Of a DNA stretch of 64,000 bases, positions 33,111 to 40,847 are shown in pieces. Every line of letters starts with the position of its first letter. Positions within the stretch are counted from its first letter, which is position 1. The notes under the pieces were generated by a model. That model did not search any database, was not told where the DNA came from, and was given only the letters and a program-made list of their open reading frames with translations. Source of the DNA: Amycolatopsis albispora (GTDB lineage: Bacteria; Actinomycetota; Actinomycetes; Mycobacteriales; Pseudonocardiaceae); NCBI RefSeq assembly GCF_003312875.1, contig NZ_CP015163.1, forward strand, positions 806,001 to 870,000. Direction: 5' to 3'. Position numbers and translations under genes: made by a program.

Positions 33111-34042
33111 CGCGCCGTGGCCTTTCCGAGGCGGACCCGCGGATCCAGCAGCGGGTACAGCAGGTCGATCAGGAGCTGGGCGAGGATCGCCAGCGCGGCG
33201 GTGACCAGCACCGTCGCCTGGATCAGCGGGTAGTCCCTGGTTTCCAGCGCGCGCACCACCAGCGAGCCGACGCCCGGCCAGGAGAAGACCACCTCCACCA
33301 CCACGACGCCGTTGAGCATCGCGGCGAAGCGGGTGCCCAGCGCGGTGAGCACCGGGATCGCGGAGTTGCCCAGCGCGTACCCCCACACCAGCCGTCGTTC
33401 GGGGATGCCGTGCGCGCGGGCCACGGTCAGGTAGGGCGCGGTCAGGTTGGCCACCATCTCGCGGCGGACCAGCCGGGAGATCAGCGCGACCTGGAGCAGC
33501 GCCACGGTGACCGCGGGCAGCACCAGCCCGCCCCAGGTGGTGAACCCGGACGACGGCAGGACCGGCAGCAGCACGGAGAAAACGGTGAGCAGCATGACGC
33601 CGCTCCAGAACTCCGGCATGGACTGCGCGGCGACCCCGGCGATGTTCGCGCCGGTCTCGCGGGCGGTGTCCGCGCGCCGCGCCATCCAGATGCCCAGCGG
33701 CAGCGCGACCACGGCGGTCAGCGCGATCGCCGCCAGCGCCAGCGTGATGGTGTACGGCACGCGGTCGAGCACCACGTCGAACGCGGGCGCCCGGAACGAG
33801 TACGAGGTGCCGAGGTCGCCGGTGAACAACTGCCCGAGGAAGGTGAAGTACTGCGAAGTGATCGAGCCGTCGAGCCCGAGCTGGGTCCGGATCAGCGCGA
33901 GGTCCTCGGTGGTGGCGTTCGGCGGGGCGAAGGCGGCGGCCGGATCACCGGGCGCCATCCGGATCAGCACAAAAACCGTGGACACGGTGAGCAGGATGAC
34001 CAGTGCGCTCTGGCCGAGGCGTTTGATCAGGTAGGTGGTCAC
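33107..34042 (-). CDS. Oligopeptide-type ABC transporter permease (DppB-like)
   Basis: A 311-residue permease with six helices. The first helix (LIKRLGQSALVILLTVSTVFVLIRM) is followed by the DppB marker PGDPA, then LGLDGSITSQYFTFLGQLFTGDLGTSY. The coupling loop is YLTVARAHGIPERRLVWGYALGN and the C-terminal EVVFSWPGVGSLVVRAL is family-typical. It starts at GTG 34042, one base after the binding-protein stop codon, and works with the DppC-like partner. Confidence 0.92.
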   Translation of the reverse strand: MTTYLIKRLGQSALVILLTVSTVFVLIRMAPGDPAAAFAPPNATTEDLALIRTQLGLDGSITSQYFTFLGQLFTGDLGTSYSFRAPAFDVVLDRVPYTITLALAAIALTAVVALPLGIWMARRADTARETGANIAGVAAQSMPEFWSGVMLLTVFSVLLPVLPSSGFTTWGGLVLPAVTVALLQVALISRLVRREMVANLTAPYLTVARAHGIPERRLVWGYALGNSAIPVLTALGTRFAAMLNGVVVVEVVFSWPGVGSLVVRALETRDYPLIQATVLVTAALAILAQLLIDLLYPLLDPRVRLGKATAR

Positions 34043-34043
34043 C

Positions 34044-35600
34044 TCACGCCTCCAGCCCGATGCGCGAGAGGTCGTAGGAGTTGGTGGCCTCCAACGCCAC
34101 GCCGGCCACCCGCGTGCGGTAGGCCAGCAGCGAGTTCGGCACGAACGCCCACATGCTCGGCCACGAATCCCAGATCACCTGCTGCAGGCGCGCGGTGACC
34201 TCCTGCCGCTTGGGCGCGTCGACCTCGGCGTAGGCCTGGTCCAGCAGGGTGAGCACCTCGGGATTGACGTAACCCTGGTAGGTGTCGCGGGTCTGCTCGC
34301 GTTCCGGCGTGCCGCCGTACATGCCTTGCAGGATCGGCAGGGCCGCGCCGACCGGGGAGGCGTACCCGTTGCCGAGGATGTCCCAGTCGCCAGCGCGTCC
34401 CTGCCGCCAGCTGGAGATGTCGCCGCCCGGTTCGAACTGCCGCAGCGCGACCGGCACGCCGATCTCGCCGAGCATCTGCACCACCGCCTCCATCACGCTG
34501 GTGTCGCCGGCGAACTCCCCGGTCTCCCAGATCAGCGTGAGCCGGAGGTCGCCGTGGTGCACGCCTTCGGCTTCGAGCATCTGCTTGGCGCGCTGGGGAT
34601 CGTAGGCGTAGGTGCCGCACGGCACGGCGCCGTTGAGCGTGCTCGCGACCGGTCCGGTGGCCGCCTGGACGGAACCGGCCAGGATGTCATCGGCCAGCCG
34701 TTCGCCGTTGACCGCGAGGGAAAGCGCCTGGCGCACGGCGGGTTTGGCCAGCGGGTGGTCCGGTGGTTTGCGGAAGTTGTAGAAGAGCTGGTTGATCCGC
34801 GTGCCGCGGACCTGGTCGATGCGGATGCCGTTGAGCCCGCGCAGCTGCTCGGCCGAATCGGGGGTGATGGTGTCGATCAGGTCGAGTTCACCGGAGCGCA
34901 GCGACACCACGCGGCTGGATTCCTCGGGCACGAACCGGACCCGCACCTGTTCGACGCGTGGTCGTGGGCCCCAGTAGTTCTCGTTGCGGTGCAAGGTGTA
35001 CTCGCCGGTGCCGCGGTTCGACGCGGTGACCACGTACGGTCCGCTGCCGACGCCGCTCTGCAGTTCCTCGGGCACGTTCGCCGCGGCGGGGGTGAGGAGG
35101 ATGTTCGCCATCAGGTAGTCGAGCACCGGCAGCGGGCGGCTGGTCTCCAGGGTGAAGGTGCGCTCGTCGAGCTGGACCACTTCGGGCCACTCGGGAAAGA
35201 ACGCGGCCAGGTAGGAACCGTTGACCTGGCGGTACATCTTCAGCGCGGTGTCCACATCGGCCACTTGCACAGCGGAGCCGTCGGAGTAGCGGATGCCCTC
35301 GCGCAGCCGGACCGTCCACTGCGTCGGGGCGGTCAGCTCGAAGCGGTCGGCCAGCACCGGGACCGGTGTGAGGTCGGGGCCGATCCTGGTCAGCGCCTGG
35401 CGCACCGCGCGCTGCACGGTGATGGCGGCGTCGAACTGGTTGAGCTTGTTGTCGAGCGAGACGAGCGAGCGGTTCAGCCCGAGGGTGACCGCGCCCGGCG
35501 GCGGCCCGCCGGTGGGGCCGGCGCACCCGCCGAGCGCACCCGCCGCGACGGCGCCCCCGAAGGCCTTGAGCAGTGTTCTGCGCGACAGCACTGTCTGCAT
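34044..35600 (-). CDS. Oligopeptide-type substrate-binding lipoprotein (family 5)
   Basis: A 518-residue extracytoplasmic binding protein and first gene of the minus-strand operon. The signal is MQTVLSRRTLLKAFGGAVAAGALGGC with lipobox ALGGC; the SRRTLLK stretch also resembles a twin-arginine motif. Family-5 features are VLADRFELTAPTQWTVRLREGIRYSDG (about residues 78-104) and GSGPYVVTASN. Family-5 proteins bind peptides but also sugars and glycosides; given the catabolic genes in this operon, an oligosaccharide or acidic glycoside is the likelier ligand. GGAGG is nine bases before the ATG. It is divergent from the kinase gene across a 137-bp regulatory region. Confidence 0.88.
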   Translation of the reverse strand: MQTVLSRRTLLKAFGGAVAAGALGGCAGPTGGPPPGAVTLGLNRSLVSLDNKLNQFDAAITVQRAVRQALTRIGPDLTPVPVLADRFELTAPTQWTVRLREGIRYSDGSAVQVADVDTALKMYRQVNGSYLAAFFPEWPEVVQLDERTFTLETSRPLPVLDYLMANILLTPAAANVPEELQSGVGSGPYVVTASNRGTGEYTLHRNENYWGPRPRVEQVRVRFVPEESSRVVSLRSGELDLIDTITPDSAEQLRGLNGIRIDQVRGTRINQLFYNFRKPPDHPLAKPAVRQALSLAVNGERLADDILAGSVQAATGPVASTLNGAVPCGTYAYDPQRAKQMLEAEGVHHGDLRLTLIWETGEFAGDTSVMEAVVQMLGEIGVPVALRQFEPGGDISSWRQGRAGDWDILGNGYASPVGAALPILQGMYGGTPEREQTRDTYQGYVNPEVLTLLDQAYAEVDAPKRQEVTARLQQVIWDSWPSMWAFVPNSLLAYRTRVAGVALEATNSYDLSRIGLEA

Positions 35601-35671
35601 CTGGTGGAACCTCCGTAACCCGCGGGCGCCGTCGCCCGTGGAGGACCTGGTGATGCGACACACTGACACGG

Positions 35672-35711
35672 TTGCGCGATATGCGCAATACCGATAGCGT
35701 GATTCGCGCAA
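35672..35711. promoter_or_regulatory. Palindromic operator and promoter between the two catabolic operons
   Basis: TTGCGCGATATGCGCAA (35672-35688) is a perfect palindrome with TTGCGC/GCGCAA arms and a five-base spacer. A further GCGCAA half-site lies at 35706-35711, 23 bases (about two helical turns) from the previous one. The left TTGCGC also reads as a -35 element 17 bases before TAGCGT (35695-35700), a -10 for the plus operon. Binding of the DeoR regulator encoded downstream is the natural inference. Confidence 0.6.
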
Positions 35712-35737
35712 GTCGAGAGGGCGGGGAGGTGGTTTCT

Positions 35738-36853
35738 ATGCGTCTGGCCTTGGCTGACGATCTCAGCGGCGCGGCGGAAGCCGCGCTGGCGCTGCGTGGC
35801 ACCTCCGTCCAACTTGCGCGTTTCGCGCAGAGCGAGGGTTCTGGAGCGGTTGATCTCGACCTGCGTCAGGCCGAGCAGGGCACGGCTCGCGCGGTCGTGC
35901 GTGAGGCAGCCGGGGGAGCGGAACCGCTTTTCCTCAAGATCGACTCGCTGCTGCGCGGGAACGTCGAGGCGATGGTGCGCGGAATCCGCGACGTACGCGA
36001 CGGGCTGGTGCTCTGCACGCCCGCGCTGCCGGTCGCCGGGCGCGCCACCATCGGCGGCCGGGTGGTGTTCGCCGGTGCCGAGCCGGGGCCGGGTGAGTAC
36101 CGGCCCGACACCGTCGCCGCGGCGCTGGGCGACCTGCCGTTGTCTACTGTGGACTTGGCCGCGGTGCGTTCTCCTGTGTTGCCCGAACTGCTCGCCGAAA
36201 TCGCGCGCGACGGCCGGATCGCGGGGTGTGACGCGGAAACGGACGCGGATCTTGATCTGCTCGCCGCGGCCGCGCGGCCGTTCCCCGGTGTGGTCGCGGT
36301 GGGCTCGGCCGGGCTCGCCGCGGCTTTCGGCAGGCAACGGCCGGTGCCGCCGGTTCCGGAGCGCGAACCCGGTTCCGCGCCGGTGCTCGTGGTGGTCGGT
36401 TCGGCGGAACCGAGTGCCCGCCGGCAGGTCGAAGTGCTGGCCGCCGACGGGGTGCCGGTGGTCGAGATCGACCCGGTCGTGCTGGGAGACGTCACCGCGG
36501 CGGTAGTGGCCGGGCTCGGCTCGGGCCGCGTTGTACTGACTGTGCGGGCTGGGCTCGTCGACCCGGCGCGGGGTCGCGCGCTCACCGCGCATCTCGCAAC
36601 CACCGTTCAGAACGTGCTGGGCCGCCGCGAAGCACGCCTCGCGCTCACCGGCGGCGAGACCGCCCGCCGAGTGCTCGAAGCGCTCGGCGTGACCCGGCTC
36701 GACCTGCTCGGCCAGGTCCATCCCGGTGCGGTGCACGCGCGCACCGACACCGGCCACGAAATCGTGACGCGGCCCGGCAGCCACGGCGGCCAGGACAGCC
36801 TGCTCGCGATCACCCGCCAGCTCAGCCAGACCCAGCACCAGGAGGCCCTGTGA
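35738..36853 (+). CDS. Four-carbon acid-sugar kinase (OtnK/DtnK family)
   Basis: A 371-residue kinase of the former DUF1537 group, which phosphorylates threonate or erythronate at C4. The N-terminal substrate motif ADDLSGAAEAAL (residues 5-16) and FLKIDSLLRGN (about 67-77) are conserved; the C-terminal ATP-binding half ends with LALTGGETARRVLEALGV and RPGSHGGQDSLL. It is somewhat shorter than the usual 410-440 residues. The ATG at 35738 has GGGGAGG about eight bases before it. It is first in the plus-strand operon and overlaps the PdxA2-like gene by four bases; in D-threonate and D-erythronate catabolism exactly this pair acts in sequence. Confidence 0.88.
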   Translation: MRLALADDLSGAAEAALALRGTSVQLARFAQSEGSGAVDLDLRQAEQGTARAVVREAAGGAEPLFLKIDSLLRGNVEAMVRGIRDVRDGLVLCTPALPVAGRATIGGRVVFAGAEPGPGEYRPDTVAAALGDLPLSTVDLAAVRSPVLPELLAEIARDGRIAGCDAETDADLDLLAAAARPFPGVVAVGSAGLAAAFGRQRPVPPVPEREPGSAPVLVVVGSAEPSARRQVEVLAADGVPVVEIDPVVLGDVTAAVVAGLGSGRVVLTVRAGLVDPARGRALTAHLATTVQNVLGRREARLALTGGETARRVLEALGVTRLDLLGQVHPGAVHARTDTGHEIVTRPGSHGGQDSLLAITRQLSQTQHQEAL

Positions 36854-37854
36854 GTTCGAACCTGCCCGTCATCGCCGTCACCATGGGGGACGGAGCCGGG
36901 ATCGGCCCGGAGGTCATCGTCGGCGCGCTCGCCGACGGTGCGGTGTACGAGCGCTGCCGCCCGGTGGTGATCGGCGACGCGCGGCGGCTGCGGGAAGCGG
37001 CGAAGCTGCTCGGCGTGACCGTCGAGGTGGTGGCCGTGGATTCGGTTTCCGACGCGCGGTTCGAACGCGGGCGCATCGAGGTGGTGGATCTCGGGCTGTT
37101 GCCCGCCGATTTGCCGTGGGGCAAGCTCAGCCCGGTCGCGGGTGAGGCGGCGTACCAGTACATCCGGGTGGCTTCGGAGCTGGCGCTGGCCGGTTCGGTG
37201 CAGGCGATCTGCACCGCGCCGCTGAACAAGGAGGCGTTGCACGCGGCCGGGCACCTGTATCCCGGGCACACCGAGTTGCTGGCCGCGCTGACCGGCACCG
37301 AGGAGGTGTCGATGATGCTGTCCACGCCCAAGGTGAAGGTCATCCACGTGACCACGCACATCGGGCTGATCGACGCCATCGCGCGGATCGAGCCCGGCCT
37401 GGTCGAGCGGACCGTCCGGCGCGGGCACGAGGCGATGCGGGCTTCCGGGGTGGCCGCGCCGGTCATCGGCGTGTGCGGCATCAATCCGCACGCGGGGGAA
37501 AACGGCCTGTTCGGTGCGGGTGAGGAAGAGGAGAAGATCGAGCCGGCGCTGAAGAAGCTGCGTGCCGACGGCATCGACGCGCGTGGCCCGCTGCCCGCGG
37601 ACACCGCGTTCTTCCTGGCCGGGCGTGGTGACTACGACCTGATCGTGGCGATGTACCACGACCAGGGCCACGGGCCGGTCAAGGTGCTCGGCATCGAGGC
37701 GGGCGTGAACATCACCGTCGGCCTGCCGGTCATCCGGACGTCGGTGGATCACGGCACGGCCTTCGACATCGCCGGGACGGGCAGGGCGGAGGTCGGTAGC
37801 ATGATCGAGGCGTTGCGCCAGGCCGCCGAGCTGGCGCCGGTCTCCGTCAGCTGA
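36850..37854 (+). CDS. PdxA2-type 4-phospho-threonate/erythronate dehydrogenase
   Basis: A 334-residue NAD- and metal-dependent oxidative decarboxylase of the PdxA family. Visible features: VTMGDGAGIGPEVI (residues 10-23), CTAPLNKEAL (substrate Lys), GHTELLAALTG (metal His), VTTHIGL (His), GINPHAGENG, and MYHDQGHGPVKVLG (metal His). In vitamin B6 synthesis PdxA uses 4-phosphohydroxythreonine, but PdxA2 homologues paired with a DUF1537 kinase oxidise D-threonate 4-phosphate to dihydroxyacetone phosphate and CO2. The gene order here favours the latter role. Starts at GTG within the kinase stop (GTGA). Confidence 0.9.
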   Translation: MSSNLPVIAVTMGDGAGIGPEVIVGALADGAVYERCRPVVIGDARRLREAAKLLGVTVEVVAVDSVSDARFERGRIEVVDLGLLPADLPWGKLSPVAGEAAYQYIRVASELALAGSVQAICTAPLNKEALHAAGHLYPGHTELLAALTGTEEVSMMLSTPKVKVIHVTTHIGLIDAIARIEPGLVERTVRRGHEAMRASGVAAPVIGVCGINPHAGENGLFGAGEEEEKIEPALKKLRADGIDARGPLPADTAFFLAGRGDYDLIVAMYHDQGHGPVKVLGIEAGVNITVGLPVIRTSVDHGTAFDIAGTGRAEVGSMIEALRQAAELAPVSVS

Positions 37855-37867
37855 AAGGGACGAGCGA

Positions 37868-38635
37868 GTGCCCCGCGAATCCGAACTCCGCCGGGAGGCC
37901 ATCGTCCGGCTGGCCACCACCACCGGGCTGGCCAACGTCGACGAGCTGTCCGCGCATTTCGGGGTGACGGCCTCGACGATTCGGCGCGACCTCGCGCAGC
38001 TCGAGCAGTCCGGTGCGCTGGCCAGGACCTATGGCGGCGCGATGGCGCTCGTCGCGCATCCCGAGGCGAGTCTGCGTCAGCGGGTTGGTGAGGAGTTCGA
38101 GGCCAAGCGGTCCATCGCACGCTGGGCGGCGCGTCAGATCGGCGCGGGGGAGACGGTGCTGCTCGACGCGGGCACCACGACCGGGGCGCTGGCGCACGAG
38201 TTGCGCGGGGCTCCGGCGCTGACCGTGGTGACCACGGGGATGACGGCGTTGCAGGAACTGGCGTCGTCGGATTCGGTGACGGTGGAATGCCTTGGCGGGG
38301 TGTTGCGGCCGCAGAGCCTGGGTTTCATCGGCCCGCTCGCGGAGGCGGCGCTGGAACGGCGGACGTTCGACCGGGTGTTTCTCGGGGCGGACGGCGTGAC
38401 GGCGGAAGATGGGATTTGTGAGGCGGATATTCGCCAGACCCGGCTGAAGGAGCTGATGGCTCGCCGGGCGGATCATGTTTACTTGCTGGTGCACGCGGCG
38501 AAAATCGGCCGACGGCCGTTTCACGCGTGGGCGCCGATGCCGGAGCGGTGGACGTTGGTGACTGATTCGGCGGTGTCGGAGGAGGCGCTGGAACCGTTCC
38601 GCGCCAAGGGAGTTGAAGTTGTCGTCGCGTCGTAG
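37868..38635 (+). CDS. DeoR/GlpR family regulator of sugar-acid catabolism
   Basis: A 255-residue repressor. The N-terminal winged helix is residues 6-60 (RREAIVRLATTTGLANVDELSAHFGVTASTIRRDLAQLEQSG). The C-terminal DeoRC sensor binds phosphorylated sugars; LLDAGTTTGALAHEL, VVTTGMTALQELA and FLGADGVTAEDGI are its ligand-loop motifs. It starts at GTG with AAAGGGA nearby, 13 bases after the pdxA2-like gene. The effector is probably a phosphorylated intermediate made by the operon kinase, and the target is probably the TTGCGC palindrome upstream of both arms. Toward its end codons ending in T or A become more common than in neighbours. Confidence 0.88.
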   Translation: MPRESELRREAIVRLATTTGLANVDELSAHFGVTASTIRRDLAQLEQSGALARTYGGAMALVAHPEASLRQRVGEEFEAKRSIARWAARQIGAGETVLLDAGTTTGALAHELRGAPALTVVTTGMTALQELASSDSVTVECLGGVLRPQSLGFIGPLAEAALERRTFDRVFLGADGVTAEDGICEADIRQTRLKELMARRADHVYLLVHAAKIGRRPFHAWAPMPERWTLVTDSAVSEEALEPFRAKGVEVVVAS

Positions 38636-39290
38636 GCACGCGGTGGTGACGGGGGCGAGTTCCGGGATTGGAGCGGCGGTAGCCGGTCGGTTGCTGGACG
38701 ACGGGTGGCGGGTGACGGGGGTGTGCCGGTCGGAGCCGGATGCGCGGGTGGAGTGGGTTCGCGCGGATCTGGCTGGTGATTTTGGCGGGTCGCTGGGGTC
38801 TTTGTCGGGTGTGGACGCGGTGGTGCACGCGGCCGGGTTGCAGCGGTCGGCGCCGGTTTCGGAGCTGTCCATTGAGGACGGGGGGCGGATGTGGGCGGTG
38901 CATGTCCGGGCGGCTGAGGTGTTGGTGGGGGAGCTGGTTGGGCGGTTGGTGGATGGTGGCCGGATTGTGCTGGTTGGTAGCCGGACGATGGTGGGCGTGC
39001 CGGGTAAGAGTCAGTATGCGGCGACGAAGGCGGCTTTGTCGGCTTTGGCGCGGTCTTGGGCGGCGGAGTTGGCGCCTCGGGGGATCACGGTGAATGTGGT
39101 GGCGCCTGGGCCGACGGATACGCCGATGTTGCGGGATCCGGGGCGTCGTCGTACGCCACCGGTGGTGCCGCCGTTGGGGCGACTGGTTTCGCCTGCTGAG
39201 GTTGCAGCGCTGACCGCGTTTTTGCTGGGTGGGGATGGGGCGTCTATTACTGGTCAGACAATGGTCATTTGTGGTGGCGCTTCGTTGTAG
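38619..39290 (+). CDS. Short-chain dehydrogenase/reductase
   Basis: A 223-residue classical SDR. The cofactor loop is VVTGASSGIGAAVAG (about residues 9-23), HAAGLQ replaces the NAG motif, catalytic Ser is in LVGSRTM, and the YAATK pair is at about residues 132-136. The C-terminal PGPTDTPML and GQTMVICGGASL are family-typical. It is the last gene of the plus operon and may oxidise a sugar acid. Start choice: TTG at 38619 with AAGGGAG six bases before it, overlapping the DeoR gene by 17 bases; GTG at 38643 is an alternative. Third codon positions are visibly poorer in G+C than in most of the window (many GGT, TTG, GTT). Confidence 0.83.
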   Translation: MSSRRRHAVVTGASSGIGAAVAGRLLDDGWRVTGVCRSEPDARVEWVRADLAGDFGGSLGSLSGVDAVVHAAGLQRSAPVSELSIEDGGRMWAVHVRAAEVLVGELVGRLVDGGRIVLVGSRTMVGVPGKSQYAATKAALSALARSWAAELAPRGITVNVVAPGPTDTPMLRDPGRRRTPPVVPPLGRLVSPAEVAALTAFLLGGDGASITGQTMVICGGASL

Positions 39291-39319
39291 GGGCCCACCC
39301 CCGGTATTTTATTGTGACT

Positions 39320-39379
39320 ACGGCGAAGGCCAGCTTGTCAAGGCTGGAAAGAGTACCTTGACAAGCTGGCCTTCGCCGT
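39320..39379 (+). terminator. 24-bp perfect hairpin ending the sugar-acid operon
   Basis: Positions 39320-39343 and 39356-39379 are perfect inverted complements (arm begins ACGGCGAAGGCCAGCTTGTC) with a 12-base loop, followed by GTTTT. It lies 30 bases after the SDR stop and would be a very stable intrinsic-type terminator. Confidence 0.85.
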
Positions 39380-39447
39380 GTTTTGGGCTGTGGACCGGGG
39401 GTGGGGGAGGTGTGGGTGGGCGAGTGGGGCGCTTTTTGTAGGCACCG

Positions 39448-39482
39448 TTTTGTTTCGAACGTATGTGTGATATAATTGGGTA
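39448..39482 (+). promoter_or_regulatory. Consensus promoter of the HNH gene
   Basis: A perfect TATAAT (39471-39476) follows a weak -35 TTTTGT (39448-39453) at 17 bases, in an AT-rich stretch rare in this genome. The ATG at 39482 starts five bases after the -10 element and no ribosome-binding site precedes it, so the message is probably leaderless. Confidence 0.6.
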
Positions 39483-40636
39483 TGGAATCTTCTGAGGGGG
39501 AGATCCTCCTTGACCTGAAAGCCACTGCTGCGGAGATTGCCCGGCTTGAGGCTAGGCTGGTCCGGCAGGTGGTTTCCTTTGCTCGTGCGGCGTCGGTTCG
39601 GCGTGGGGTGGCGGAGGAATTGTCCATGGCCTTGTGCATGACCAAATACAAGGCCCACGCACTGATCGCCCACGCGGAGGGGTTGGTCGATCGCTTCCCG
39701 GCTGTGCTGGGGTTGGTGGAGGCTGGGGCTGTACCGATGGCCTCGGCGGTGGCGGTGAATGACGCGGCGGCCTGGTTGGCTGACGATAAGGCGGCGGTGG
39801 TGGATGAGGTGATGGCTGGTCGCCTTGAGGGGAAGAATCCGACGGGGGCTCGCCGATCGGCGACTTCGGCGGCGGCCCGCGCCGATCCCGAAGGTTTCGA
39901 GGAACGCGCCCGTAGGCCTCGTGAAGACCGTGGCCTCCATCTGCACCACGGTGTTGCTGGCGTGGCTGGCCTCTCCCTAGAAAACGCACCCGTCGAAAAG
40001 GCAGTGGCTGCGTATGTGTGCGTCGATCGCCAAGCTCGGCTGTTGAAGACTGCTGACGAGACCCGCACCCTCGACCAACTCCGTGCCGACGTAGCACTGG
40101 ACATGCTGGTGGGCAAGCAGTTCGGTGGTGAGGTGAAGGCCCACGTGTATCTGTATCTGGATGCCCTCACCTACGCCGGTCTCCGCAATGAACCCGCCGA
40201 GCTGGCCGGGCACGGACCCATCCCGGCGTCGCTTGCCCGTGATATCGCCGCCCGCCCTGGCACCGTTTTCCAGCGAATCATCACCGATCCGGCGGAAGGG
40301 CAGGTCGTGGAGCTTGGCCGCCGTCGCTACCGGCCCAAGGCCGGACTCGATGAACTGGTGCGGGTTCGCGACCGCGAGTGCCGTCGTCCTGGGTGTACTC
40401 GTCCGGCTCAGTTTGGTGACCTTGATCATTGTGACAGTCGCGGCCGAGGCTGGAAAGACGGGTGTCCCACCGGCGCGACCACGCTGGTCGGGTTGTGCCG
40501 GGCCGACCACAAGTTGCGTGACCTTCCCGGCTGGCATCACGAGGTCGCGCCTGATGGCACCTTGACCATCACGACCCCGGCCAATCAGAGGTACATCAGT
40601 GGGCCGGAACCGTTGGGGAATCCCGCGGGTGGCTGA
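39482..40636 (+). CDS. HNH endonuclease with DUF222 domain (13E12-type)
   Basis: A 384-residue protein of the large actinobacterial DUF222-HNH family. The DUF222 helical domain covers about residues 15-280 (SMALCMTKYKAHALIAHAEGLVDRFPAVLGLVEAG; DRGLHLHHGVAGVAGLSLENAPVEKAVAAY). The HNH region near residues 300-350 is CRRPGC, GDLDHCD, then GATTLVGLCRADHKLRDLPGW. Such genes are often multicopy and have been linked to inteins or mobile DNA, but their role is unclear. An unusually AT-rich promoter and a less G+C-biased codon pattern than its neighbours hint at horizontal origin. It is isolated between a strong terminator and an acetyltransferase. Confidence 0.85.
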   Translation: MESSEGEILLDLKATAAEIARLEARLVRQVVSFARAASVRRGVAEELSMALCMTKYKAHALIAHAEGLVDRFPAVLGLVEAGAVPMASAVAVNDAAAWLADDKAAVVDEVMAGRLEGKNPTGARRSATSAAARADPEGFEERARRPREDRGLHLHHGVAGVAGLSLENAPVEKAVAAYVCVDRQARLLKTADETRTLDQLRADVALDMLVGKQFGGEVKAHVYLYLDALTYAGLRNEPAELAGHGPIPASLARDIAARPGTVFQRIITDPAEGQVVELGRRRYRPKAGLDELVRVRDRECRRPGCTRPAQFGDLDHCDSRGRGWKDGCPTGATTLVGLCRADHKLRDLPGWHHEVAPDGTLTITTPANQRYISGPEPLGNPAGG

Positions 40637-40847
40637 CGGTCGGCGCCTGCGCGGTGTCGTTGCCCGGGGCGGTGCCGTCGAGCGCGAAGTTGCCCGATCC
40701 CTTCAAGAAGGTCAACGCCGGGCGCATCACCACGAAGGCCGAGTGCCGGTGTCATCGGGCGGAGAGACCAAGAAACCCAGTGCCTGCCGGGACCGGTCCG
40801 TTTCCGGCGGTGAAGAACACCGGGAACGCGGCGGGCGTGCTGCCGTC
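40600..40847 (-). other. Possible remnant of a coding region
   Basis: Between the HNH gene and the acetyltransferase there is no intact gene. On the minus strand one frame reads protein-like text (AAFPVFFTAGNGPVPAG, then a TGA, then SAFVVMRPALTFLKGSGNFALDG) and ends at 40600 inside the HNH 3' end. A decayed gene end is one reading; chance open sequence in high-GC DNA is another. No family is recognised. Confidence 0.2.
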
